DNA of 64,000 nt from Pseudodesulfovibrio indicus (GTDB taxonomy: Bacteria > Desulfobacterota > Desulfovibrionia > Desulfovibrionales > Desulfovibrionaceae), in contig NZ_CP014206.1 of NCBI RefSeq assembly GCF_001563225.1, positions 2,480,001 to 2,544,000 of the forward strand. Reading direction: 5' to 3'. This document shows positions 52,852 to 60,682 of the stretch, piece after piece; position 1 is the first letter of the stretch, and every line of letters starts with the position of its first letter. Below the pieces are notes generated by a model that saw only the letters and a list, made by a program, of their open reading frames with translations, searched no databases and was not told where the DNA came from. The position numbers and the translations under genes are program-made.

Positions 52852-53063
52852 GAACACAATGCTCCGTGGTTCCAATGAATGGGTGGCATCTTATTAGCAA
52901 AGCGCCTCCGCGAGAGCAAGCGGGGCGGCGGTATTCGCTGTGGCGAGCAATCGCCGGGAACACGGGAGGGGCGATTTTGCGCTTGTGCGAACCGGAGCGT
53001 CCCGGTATCTTCCACGGCTGTCGCGACGGTTGTCCGCCGCCCGCCAAGCCAAAGGAGTACGCC

Positions 53064-53552
53064 ATGCAGCCCGCCACCGAACAGGACCTTCCGCGCATCG
53101 TCGCCATCTACAACTCCACCGTGCCCACCCGTATCGCCACCGCCGACACCGAAGAGGTCAGCGTTGAATCGAGACAAGAGTGGTTCCGGCGTCATACGCC
53201 GGGCAAGCGGCCCATTCTGGTGGAACGCATCAACGGTGAGGTCGCGGCCTGGGTCAGCTTCGAGTCCTTCTACGGGCGGCCCGCCTATGACCATACTGCG
53301 GAGATCAGCATCTACATCGCGCCGGAATTCAGGCGGCAGGGGCTGGGCCGCAAACTGCTCAAGGAAGCCCTGGACATGACCCCCGCCCTGGATATCAAGA
53401 CCATCGTGGGCTACATCTTCTCCCACAACGAGGGTTCCATGCGGCTCTTCCATTCTTTCGGGTTCGAGGAGTGGGGCAGGTTGCCGGACGTTGCCGAAAT
53501 GGACGGCAACGAATACAGCCTGTCCATCCTGGGCAAGAGAATCAATCCGTAG
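53064..53552 (+). CDS. GNAT acetyltransferase, phosphinothricin-acetyltransferase-like
   Basis: Protein of 162 residues of the GNAT fold, most like the Pat/MddA/YncA group that acetylates phosphinothricin, methionine sulfoximine or related amino acid analogues. It begins MQPATEQDLPRIVAIYNSTV, has the group-typical FESFYGRPAYDHTAEISIYI, the acetyl-CoA loop RRQGLGRKLL near residue 95 and a HNEGSMRLFHSFGFEEWG helix. GGAG is 6 bases before the ATG. The true substrate is not known. It stands alone. Confidence 0.83.
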   Translation: MQPATEQDLPRIVAIYNSTVPTRIATADTEEVSVESRQEWFRRHTPGKRPILVERINGEVAAWVSFESFYGRPAYDHTAEISIYIAPEFRRQGLGRKLLKEALDMTPALDIKTIVGYIFSHNEGSMRLFHSFGFEEWGRLPDVAEMDGNEYSLSILGKRINP

Positions 53553-53635
53553 CGAAATACCGCTTTGACTCCGGTCTTGAGAACGGTTGTCGTTTGTAGG
53601 TTCGCATGAAACCACGGATGAAACCGGGAGAAGAC

Positions 53636-54202
53636 ATGGCAGACAAACCCGTGGCCGCCGGAAAGAGCAGCCTCGCCCACATCGACCAGGATCTGGCCTT
53701 CGGAACGATCATCGTTCCCGGCGCGGCCGCGTATCTCGACCTCGGCTGCGGGGCCGGGATGTACACCCTGGCCCTGGCCCGGCGTCTGTCCGGGACCCCG
53801 ACCATCCACGCCCTGGACCTTTGGGGCGAGGGCGTGGAAGCACTGGCCGTCAGCGCGGCGGAGCAGGGGTTTCCCAACATCAACCCGATGGTTGCGGATT
53901 TGACCGCGCCCCTGCCCTTGGACGACGGGGCGGTGTCCTCGGCGTTCATGGCCACGGTGCTGCACGACCTGCCGGAGCGGACTTGGCCCGCGATCCTGGG
54001 CGAGATCGGTCGGGTGCTCGCGCCCGGCGGGAGATTCTCGCTCATCGAGTTCAAGAAGCTGGATCGCGGTCCCGGCCCGTCCCTGGCCAAGCGCATCGGC
54101 CCGGAAGACGCGGACCGCCTTGCACGGCCCGCCGGGTTCGTCAGGAAAGCGACGCTCGACCTGGGCGAGTTCACCTATCTTGCTGAATTCTTGAAAAAAT
54201 AG
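53636..54202 (+). CDS. Class I SAM-dependent methyltransferase
   Basis: Protein of 188 residues with a Rossmann methyltransferase core: motif I YLDLGCGAGMYTLALAR near residue 35, an acidic end of strand 2 (HALDLWGEG), motif II around DLTAPLPLDDGAVSSAFMA, and motif III GRVLAPGGRFSLIEFK. It resembles UbiE-type small-molecule methyltransferases, but the substrate is unknown. GGGAG is 5 bases before the ATG at 53636, preferred to an ATG 30 bases up. No partner genes suggest a pathway. Confidence 0.82.
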   Translation: MADKPVAAGKSSLAHIDQDLAFGTIIVPGAAAYLDLGCGAGMYTLALARRLSGTPTIHALDLWGEGVEALAVSAAEQGFPNINPMVADLTAPLPLDDGAVSSAFMATVLHDLPERTWPAILGEIGRVLAPGGRFSLIEFKKLDRGPGPSLAKRIGPEDADRLARPAGFVRKATLDLGEFTYLAEFLKK

Positions 54203-54276
54203 TGTGATCGGGGGAAAGGGGGCTGCGCTGATCTAGATGGGCATTCATAACCGGTCGTCTCTATTGAGGGCTTGCT

Positions 54277-55209
54277 TTATGAACCTCCGTCGGTCGGAGG
54301 GCTGTGATGGAGGTTCGGTTCCATCTTTTTCGCCAGCGCCAGTGCGGAATTGCGTCGCCTTTCGTCGCCTCGGGTTTGATATTCTTTCGCCCTGGCGACC
54401 AAAAATTCGACATAGGCCTTTTTTCTGGCGGCGGAGAGCTCCGGGCCATGCTTCCGTTTGAGTGCCGGTGGAATGGCTTTGCGATGGATGAGAACATTGG
54501 CGGCATGAAAGGTGAGCGGGGCTTTCTGCACCAATCCCGTTAATTGGCCTTCGAGTTGCCGGTGGACGAAGTAGTTGCCGGTATGTTCCGGGATGTGGTG
54601 AAGGTCATATCGGATCGACATCCTGCGCCATAGGTCGAAATCCTCCAGCGTCCGCAATCGTTCGTCCAAACCGCCCACCTCAGCGTAGCATTCCCGTCTG
54701 TGCACGACGGACAGCCAGGTGATTCTGTTGCAGTTGATGAGGTCCGGAAAACCGACCGGCCCGGTATAAACCAGATCACGCGAGGCCAGCCCCTCGTTCC
54801 TCTCTTGCCCCCTTTTAAAGAGGACCCTGTGCGCGTCGGAATGGCTGAACATGGTTGCGGGATTATTTGTATGGTACTCGTAATGCACCTGCAAATGGTT
54901 GGGGAGCCATTCGTCGTCATCGTCCAGATAGGCAATGAACTCCCCTCGGGCACGGCGGAATGCGGCATTGACCGCAGCGGATTTCCCCTTGTTCTCCTCG
55001 AAATTCAAAAGTGTTATGCGGCTATTGAAAAAAGAAGTCGTGATGCGCGAAATATCTTCGCCGCCGTCGTTGACAAGAATCAACTCCCAATGGGGGTATT
55101 GCTGCTTCACTATGGAGCGGATGGCCGACGGGAGCCTGTCCGCCCGCTGGTACGTGCTCATCAGGATGGAAAAGAGGGGGAGATTGCTGTTGTGGTCCTT
55201 CACAGGCAT
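54277..55209 (-). CDS. Family 2 glycosyltransferase
   Basis: GT-A-fold sugar transferase of about 310 residues. The N-terminal domain has FSILMSTYQRADRLPSAIRS, the nucleotide-sugar segment ELILVNDGGED, the ENKGKSAAVNAAFRRARGEF helix and the metal-binding LDDDDEW near residue 92, followed by TLEDFDLWRRM typical of the acceptor side. It should be soluble or membrane-associated and act in surface polysaccharide or glycan synthesis. The ATG at 55209 has only a weak GGCAGGG; the frame is open further. Base composition is less GC-rich than the neighbours, suggesting acquisition. Confidence 0.83.
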   Translation of the reverse strand: MPVKDHNSNLPLFSILMSTYQRADRLPSAIRSIVKQQYPHWELILVNDGGEDISRITTSFFNSRITLLNFEENKGKSAAVNAAFRRARGEFIAYLDDDDEWLPNHLQVHYEYHTNNPATMFSHSDAHRVLFKRGQERNEGLASRDLVYTGPVGFPDLINCNRITWLSVVHRRECYAEVGGLDERLRTLEDFDLWRRMSIRYDLHHIPEHTGNYFVHRQLEGQLTGLVQKAPLTFHAANVLIHRKAIPPALKRKHGPELSAARKKAYVEFLVARAKEYQTRGDERRRNSALALAKKMEPNLHHSPPTDGGS

Positions 55210-55753
55210 CCCTGCCGTGATGTTGATCCGTATTTGTTTATGGGCATCGGTATTCCTCTCTCGTGGCGGGGAACCCGCTGGGAATAAGTCGAGAAATATG
55301 ATTGTTCGTTGGGCTCTGGAACGACAACATCTCAAGATATTTGATTTTTTGCCCGCAAACCAGGGTCAATCCCCAGCGATGATGAGAATGCTAAAGCGGT
55401 AACGGCTTGTCGTCAATGAAGTTTTACTTTACAAGACGATGAAAATTTTAGCTGTTTTGGAATATGGTGGACTTCCGGGGAGTCCTTCGTCCAGATGACG
55501 GCGTGGAGATTGCCGACCTTTTTCCCCGCATGCGGAAGGTTGCCTCGGGGAACAGGGCGCAGGCCGGTGTCGATGAGGGTGGAGACGCTCTCCGCATGCC
55601 CGTTCAAGCGCTCTTTGAGGGGATGGACAACCGCACGGTGTCCTCTTCGATGGATTCGCCTTCACGCCGAGCAACCTGTGGAACGGAAAGCCGTCACGGT
55701 GTCTTGTCTCACTTTGCTGGTGATCGGCAGGGGAATGTGCGTTATTCGGCAAT
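55210..55753. other. AT-richer stretch without a supported gene
   Basis: About 540 bases between the glycosyltransferase and acetyltransferase genes. Short frames exist on both strands but lack good ribosome binding sites and known sequence; it may be the remnant of a transferred segment. Confidence 0.4.
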
Positions 55754-56380
55754 TCAGCCTGGACAGCCGCCACATTCCTCATAGAAGCGGCGAACGTCGC
55801 TGCCGCAAATATACGCCAGCCTCTCTCGAATCAGGTCGTCGGGCCAATTCCACCATTGCAGTTCGAGAAGCATTTCGATTTCCTCGGGAGCAAAGCGATA
55901 GCGGATCGTCTTGGCCGGATTGCCGCCCACGACCGCATAGGGGGGAACATCCTTCGTGACCATTGCTCGGGCCGCGATAACAGCGCCGTCGCCGACGTTG
56001 ATTCCCGGCATGATCATGGCCTCGGTCCCTATCCACACGTCGTTTCCGATCACGGTGTCGCCTTTGCGTTCGAATCCGTCTTCGGCCTGGGAGAAATCGG
56101 AAAAGTAGTGGAAGGGATAGGTGCTGATCCAATCATGTCGGTGGCCTTGATTCCCCGCCATCAGGAAAGTCGCGCCGGAGCCGATAGAACAAAAGTTGCC
56201 TATGACGAGTTTGTCCACGTCATCCCGCTCCGGATGGAGATATCGGACGTTCTCCTCGAAGTGTTGCCGGTGGTAATAACCGGAATAATAGGAGTGGCGG
56301 CCTGCGGTAATATTCTTGTTGGTGATGTTGGCGCGTATTTCGTACCCCTCGTAAGGCGAGGGAAAAGGGTTCTCATGCAT
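55754..56380 (-). CDS. CatB-type hexapeptide acetyltransferase
   Basis: Left-handed beta-helix acetyltransferase of 208 residues in the xenobiotic acetyltransferase (XAT) group, with close motif-level resemblance to class B chloramphenicol acetyltransferases: GRHSYYSGYYHRQHF, ERDDVDKLVIGNFCSIGSG, AGNQGHRHDW with the catalytic His, IGNDVWIGTEAMIMPGI and VVGGNPAKTIRYRF. Chromosomal members may instead O-acetylate sugars, and the neighbouring glycosyltransferase allows that. GGAGG is 4 bases before the ATG at 56380. The flanking DNA is less GC-rich. Confidence 0.86.
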   Translation of the reverse strand: MHENPFPSPYEGYEIRANITNKNITAGRHSYYSGYYHRQHFEENVRYLHPERDDVDKLVIGNFCSIGSGATFLMAGNQGHRHDWISTYPFHYFSDFSQAEDGFERKGDTVIGNDVWIGTEAMIMPGINVGDGAVIAARAMVTKDVPPYAVVGGNPAKTIRYRFAPEEIEMLLELQWWNWPDDLIRERLAYICGSDVRRFYEECGGCPG

Positions 56381-56526
56381 GGAGCCTCCGTTGGGTCCTG
56401 TGCTTGCGGGTGTGTGCCGTACGGTCGAAATCTCGGCCGGAGCAATCTCCAAGGGGAGTCGGCAAGCCTTTTCCCGGCGTTCCCCGGTGGGGAGGTTGCC
56501 AGGAAAATGCCGCGTGGACGATTTTA

Positions 56527-57138
56527 TCAGCCCTGTCTCGGAACGATGATACCCCGGGAGAGCAAGACTTCCAGAATCCGTGCCACGGGCAGGCCGACCA
56601 CGTTGGTGTAGGAGCCCCGGATGCCGGTGACCAGGAAGGTGCCCACGCCTTGGATGGCGTAGGCTCCGGCCTTGTCCATGGGCTCGCCGGTGCGGATGTA
56701 GGCCATCAACTCGGCCTCGGTGGATACGCGCATGTCCACGTCCGTGGACACCGCGCCGGTCACGGCCCCGCCGTCGGGCAGGACCACGCAGAACCCGGTG
56801 ACCACCTGGTGCGTCCGGCCGGACAGGGCGGCGAGCATGTCCAGGGCGTCGAGCCGGCTCTCCGGCTTGCCCATGATCCGGTTGCCCAGGACCACGGCGG
56901 TGTCCGCGCCGATGACCGTGGCCCCCCGGAACCGTCCGGCCACGTCCATGGTCTTCATCTCCGCCATGCGCAGCACATAGTCCGCAGGGGATTCGCCCGA
57001 TTCCGGGGCGGGTTCGTCCAGGGGGCTGGGGTGGACGTCGAAGGCCAGGCCGAGGTCGGCCAGCAGTTCCCGGCGGCGGGGCGAGCCCGAGGCCAGGACG
57101 ATGGGGGAGCGGTTGGTGAAGGGGCCGGAATTTGTCAT
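56527..57138 (-). CDS. maf: Maf-family nucleoside triphosphate pyrophosphatase
   Basis: House-cleaning enzyme of 203 residues that hydrolyses dTTP/UTP or modified nucleotides to monophosphates. The signature IVLASGSPRRRELLADLGL is near the N-terminus, with VIGADTAVVLGNRIMGKPE in the middle and DKAGAYAIQGVGTFLVTGIRGSYTNVVGLPV near the end. The ATG at 57138 is chosen for fit with the family N-terminus; one at 57156 is possible. It is divergent from the motor-like pair. Confidence 0.92.
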   Translation of the reverse strand: MTNSGPFTNRSPIVLASGSPRRRELLADLGLAFDVHPSPLDEPAPESGESPADYVLRMAEMKTMDVAGRFRGATVIGADTAVVLGNRIMGKPESRLDALDMLAALSGRTHQVVTGFCVVLPDGGAVTGAVSTDVDMRVSTEAELMAYIRTGEPMDKAGAYAIQGVGTFLVTGIRGSYTNVVGLPVARILEVLLSRGIIVPRQG

Positions 57139-57272
57139 GCCGGGAATGTTCCCCATTCCCGCCCGGTCGTCAATGTCCGGGGATCGACGGTTTTTTGTCG
57201 TTTTCTACATTATCCCGTTCACGCGCCGATGTTTCCCGTAACTTTTTGCACTATTCCGAGCGATTATAATCC

Positions 57273-57288
57273 TGGCAGGATAATTGCT
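57273..57288 (+). promoter_or_regulatory. Putative sigma-54 promoter of the MotB/MotA-like pair
   Basis: TGGCAGGATAATTGCT matches the -24/-12 consensus TGGCACG-N4-TTGCW with one mismatch and the required 10 bases between GG and GC. The GC would put transcription start near 57299, 25 bases before the ATG at 57324. A CTGGCAGG palindromic core overlaps it. Confidence 0.6.
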
Positions 57289-57323
57289 TCAGTCCTCGCG
57301 CGCGCAAGCGCAGGAGTTGATAC

Positions 57324-58046
57324 ATGCAGGAAACCAAAAAAAGCTTAAGCGGGGACTTCACCTCGTTCCACCAGATGGACGGTTCGGAACCGGGCCGAGG
57401 AGCCAACGACTGGGCCGTGCCCTGGTCCGACCTGATGATGGTCATGTTCGTGCTCTTCGTGGTGCTGTTCATCTACGCCAGCAACAGCCAGGACGTGAAG
57501 GTCCTGTTCAGCAAACAGAGTGCGGAAAAGGCCCAAGCCGCCAGCGCGCTCGACCCGCTCATCGGGCTGATCGGCCAGATCGCCAGCAGGGCGGACTCCG
57601 GCGGTTCGCAGGATGTGGTCTCCGTGCCGGAGAAGGACGTCCTCTACCGCTCCCGGGTCAACGGCATCACCGTCATCCGCGAGGCCCCGGGCCGGGTGCG
57701 GGTGACCCTGCGCGGTGAACTCTTCTTCGACCCGGCGTCCGGGACGCTCAAGGAAGAGGGCGCCGAGTATTTCGACGAGATCGCCGACACGGTCCGCCTG
57801 AGCTTCGGGCTGGTACACGTCATCGGGTTCGCGGACCAGAGCGAGTCCGACGGCGCGCGCAGCTTCTCCCTGTCGTCCGAGCGCGCGGCCAACGTGGCGG
57901 AGCAGCTCATCATCCGGTTCGGCGTGGACCCCAAGCGGCTGGTGATCACCGGGCGCGGGTCGTACCAGCCTGAGCTGCCCGACACCTCGGCGGCCAACCA
58001 GGCCCTGAACCGGCGGGTCGAAATCGTCATTTCCAACAACAGCTGA
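57324..58046 (+). CDS. MotB/OmpA-family stator-like protein
   Basis: Protein of 240 residues with a single membrane helix (MMVMFVLFVVLFIYA, about 34-50) preceded by VPWSDLM, which carries the Asp that MotB-type proteins use for proton conduction, and a C-terminal OmpA-like peptidoglycan-binding domain (about 120-238; GFADQSESDGARSFSLSSERA, GRGSYQPELP). AGGAG is 7 bases before the ATG. With the MotA-like gene 15 bases downstream it should form a stator or proton-driven complex; whether for flagella or another machine is unknown. Confidence 0.85.
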   Translation: MQETKKSLSGDFTSFHQMDGSEPGRGANDWAVPWSDLMMVMFVLFVVLFIYASNSQDVKVLFSKQSAEKAQAASALDPLIGLIGQIASRADSGGSQDVVSVPEKDVLYRSRVNGITVIREAPGRVRVTLRGELFFDPASGTLKEEGAEYFDEIADTVRLSFGLVHVIGFADQSESDGARSFSLSSERAANVAEQLIIRFGVDPKRLVITGRGSYQPELPDTSAANQALNRRVEIVISNNS

Positions 58047-58061
58047 TCGATCGGAGGAACC

Positions 58062-58931
58062 ATGGGCAGAAAAAATCTCATCGGCGTGGTGACGAGCCTC
58101 GCCATATTCGCGTGCAGCTTCCTGCTGACCGGCGCAGCCGGAGCGTATTTCAACCTGGCCGCCTTCCTGGTGGTCATCTCCGGCCTGTGCGCGGCCATGC
58201 TCATCAGCTACCCGGTGAAGCACGTCAAGAACGCCTTCAAGGTGGCCCGCAACGTCTACGGCAACGGCCGGACCTCGGCAGAGGAGATCGTCAACACCCT
58301 GCTTGACCTGTCGGTGAAGTCCAAGGTGGACGGGCTGCTCTCCCTGGAGCGCAACGCCAACAGGGCCACCTCCTCGTTCATGAAGAACGGGCTGTGCCTG
58401 CTGGTGGACAACTACAAGGAAGAGGAGATCCGCGAATGCCTGAACGCGGAGATGGCCTTCTTCAACCTGCGCCGCCAGCAGTCCGAGCGGTTCTTCCAGA
58501 CCCTGGCGCGCACCGCGCCCGCCTTTGGCGTGGCCGGATCGGTCATCGGCCTCATCGGGCTGCTCATGGGCATCAACGACACCGCGGTCATCCTCAAGAA
58601 CATTCCGGTGGCCTTCATCTCCACCCTGTACGGGCTGATCCTGTCCCACCTGATCTTTTCGCCCATTGCCGAGAACATCAACTATTCCACCAGGGAGGAG
58701 CTGCTCAACCAGAAGCTCGTCCTGGAGGGCATCGTGGCCATCAGCAAGGAGCAGAACTCCTACAAGCTGGAGCGCAAGCTCGCCTCCTTCCTCAGCCCGT
58801 CCGAGCGCGAGGGCAAGACCGAAACCCTGCGCAAAATCACCCGCAAGTACATTCAGAAGAAGAACCAGCCCGTGGAGCTGGCCGACATGGACGGCGGCGA
58901 GGAGTTGGCCAAGGCCCACGAGGCCGCCTGA
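58062..58931 (+). CDS. MotA/TolQ/ExbB proton-channel family protein
   Basis: Inner-membrane protein of 289 residues with MotA-like layout: two helices near the N-terminus (VVTSLAIFACSFLLTGAA and NLAAFLVVISGLCAAMLI), a cytoplasmic loop at about 60-150, then helices with APAFGVAGSVIGLIGLLMGI and PVAFISTLYGLILSHLIF, the conserved proton-channel part. The C-terminal 70 residues are charged and cytoplasmic. GGAGG precedes the ATG. The order, MotB-like before MotA-like, is the reverse of the usual motAB operon. A terminator follows. Confidence 0.87.
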   Translation: MGRKNLIGVVTSLAIFACSFLLTGAAGAYFNLAAFLVVISGLCAAMLISYPVKHVKNAFKVARNVYGNGRTSAEEIVNTLLDLSVKSKVDGLLSLERNANRATSSFMKNGLCLLVDNYKEEEIRECLNAEMAFFNLRRQQSERFFQTLARTAPAFGVAGSVIGLIGLLMGINDTAVILKNIPVAFISTLYGLILSHLIFSPIAENINYSTREELLNQKLVLEGIVAISKEQNSYKLERKLASFLSPSEREGKTETLRKITRKYIQKKNQPVELADMDGGEELAKAHEAA

Positions 58932-58955
58932 TCCCGATCCGATCGATTCAGCAGA

Positions 58956-58983
58956 AAAAGGAGCCGTTTGGCTCCTTTTTTTT
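58956..58983 (+). terminator. Terminator after the MotA-like gene
   Basis: Stem AAAAGGAGCC with a GTTT loop and its complement followed by a T run, 24 bases after the stop. Confidence 0.85.
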
Positions 58984-59027
58984 TCGCCGGTTTGTGCTAG
59001 GATTCGCTCCACGGAGGAGACGGGTAC

Positions 59028-59990
59028 ATGGCGAAGATTCTGGCCGCCGACATCGGCGGCACCAACAGCCGGTTCGCATTGTTCGAATCGGACGGCGCAC
59101 GCCTTGAGATAGGCGATTCAATATGGTTGCCGACCCACGGGGCCAAGACCTTCCCGGAACTGCTGGAGCAGCTCTGGGCCAGCGACTTTCCGGCCCGGCC
59201 GGGCAGTTTCGACGCGGCGGTGCTCGCGCCCGCAGGGGCCGTGTACGGCGGCATGACCTGTCCGCACCTGCCCAACGCGCCGTGGGGAATCGACCTCAAC
59301 GAGGTGGACTTCGGCACCGGGGCCGTCCGGCTGATCAACGATTTTTCCGCCCAGGCCTACGCCACCCGGACCTCCGCCGTGGACGACGCCCTTGTGGTCC
59401 AGGCCGGGGAACCGGTGGAGGGCGAGACCATCGCCGTCATCGGGGCCGGGACCGGGCTGGGCTATTCCGCGCTGCTCTGGACCGGTGCCGCCTGGACCGC
59501 GCTGCCCTCCGAGGGCGGGCACATGGCTTTTCCGTTCATCGGTCGGGACGAGGCGGAATACGCCGAGTTCAACCGCATGGAGAGCGGCCGCAACTGGCCC
59601 GAAGGCGACTCCGTGGTCACCGGCCTGGGCCTTCGGCTGGTGCACAAGTTCCTGACCGGCGAAGACCTCGATCCCAAGGAGATTTCGGCCCGCATCACCC
59701 CGGAAAGCGAGACCACCAGGTGGTACGCCCGGTTCTACGCGCGCGCCTGCCGCAACTGGGCCATCGGGCTCATGTCCACGGGCGGATTCTTCATCGCCGG
59801 AGGCATCGCGGCCAAGAATCGGATGTTCGTTGAAGTGCCTGAATTCATGAATGAGTTTCACAATTCCCATGTCTATGGGGATTTCCTGCATTCGGTCCCG
59901 GTGAAGCTCAACTGCAACGAGGAAAGCGGTCTGTTCGGCGCGGCCTTTTTCGGCGCGCAGATGCTGGCGGATCGCGGCGCGGGCGCATGA
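59028..59990 (+). CDS. glk: Glucokinase
   Basis: Phosphorylates glucose to glucose 6-phosphate. The 320-residue ROK-unrelated GlkA-type protein has the phosphate loop ADIGGTNSRFALF at the N-terminus, LINDFSAQAYA with the catalytic Asp near residue 104, AVIGAGTGLGYSALLW and PSEGGHMAFPF, all family motifs. It starts a tight run with the TVP38 gene (4-base overlap). In a sulfate reducer glucose kinase may serve storage sugar or trehalose use. Confidence 0.92.
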   Translation: MAKILAADIGGTNSRFALFESDGARLEIGDSIWLPTHGAKTFPELLEQLWASDFPARPGSFDAAVLAPAGAVYGGMTCPHLPNAPWGIDLNEVDFGTGAVRLINDFSAQAYATRTSAVDDALVVQAGEPVEGETIAVIGAGTGLGYSALLWTGAAWTALPSEGGHMAFPFIGRDEAEYAEFNRMESGRNWPEGDSVVTGLGLRLVHKFLTGEDLDPKEISARITPESETTRWYARFYARACRNWAIGLMSTGGFFIAGGIAAKNRMFVEVPEFMNEFHNSHVYGDFLHSVPVKLNCNEESGLFGAAFFGAQMLADRGAGA

Positions 59991-60682
59991 GCCGGGGGAC
60001 GATCAAGAAACTCCTGGTCGTCGCCTTCATTGCGGGCTTCGTGGCCGCCTATTTCCTGTTCGACCTGGGCCGGTTCTTTTCCCTGGACTACCTCAAGGCG
60101 TCGCGCGACGGGTTTCTTTCCCTGTACGATCGCCATCCCGTTCTGGTGCTCGGCTCCTATTTCCTGCTCTACGTGGCGGTCACGGCCCTGGCCCTGCCCG
60201 CGGCCACGGTGGTCACCCTGGCGGGCGGGGCGCTTTTCGGCCTGTGGGTCGGGGTGGTCGTGGTTTCCTTCGCCAGCACCCTGGGCGCGGCGCTCGCCTT
60301 TCTCATCTCCCGCTATCTGCTGCGCGACTGGGTGCAGCGCAGGTTCGGCGACCGGCTGACGCGGGTCAACCGGGGCATCGCGGAAGAGGGGGCGTTCTAC
60401 CTCTTCACCCTGCGGCTGGTGCCGATCTTTCCCTTCTTCGTCATCAACACCGTTATCGGGCTGACCCCCATGCGGCTGTCCACCTACACCTGGGTTTCCC
60501 AGCTTGGCATGTTCCCGGCCACGGTGGTCTACGTCAACGCGGGCAAGGAACTGGGCCGGCTCGACTCGCTGTCGGGATTGCTCTCGCCGAGCCTGATCGC
60601 CGCCTTCACCCTGCTGGGGCTGTTTCCCCTGGCGGCCAGAAAGGCGCTCGGCTGGTACCGGCAAAGGAGGCGCAATGGCTGA
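59987..60682 (+). CDS. TVP38/TMEM64-family (DedA-like) membrane protein
   Basis: Protein of 231 residues with about six hydrophobic segments and the family core GGALFGLWVGVVVVSFASTLGAALAFLISRYLLR and LFTLRLVPIFPFFVINTVIGLTPM in the middle (SNARE-associated/VTT domain). Such proteins are linked to lipid or metal transport. It overlaps glk by 4 bases and the flavin oxidoreductase by 8 bases. Adjacency of TVP38 proteins to mercuric-reductase-like flavoproteins recurs in bacteria, suggesting functional linkage of unknown type. Confidence 0.85.
   Translation: MSRGTIKKLLVVAFIAGFVAAYFLFDLGRFFSLDYLKASRDGFLSLYDRHPVLVLGSYFLLYVAVTALALPAATVVTLAGGALFGLWVGVVVVSFASTLGAALAFLISRYLLRDWVQRRFGDRLTRVNRGIAEEGAFYLFTLRLVPIFPFFVINTVIGLTPMRLSTYTWVSQLGMFPATVVYVNAGKELGRLDSLSGLLSPSLIAAFTLLGLFPLAARKALGWYRQRRRNG

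Noticed and set aside
55413-55607. Possible 64-residue minus-strand gene between the glycosyltransferase and CatB-like genes
   Set aside because: No convincing ribosome binding site, no known family, and competing frames of similar length overlap it.
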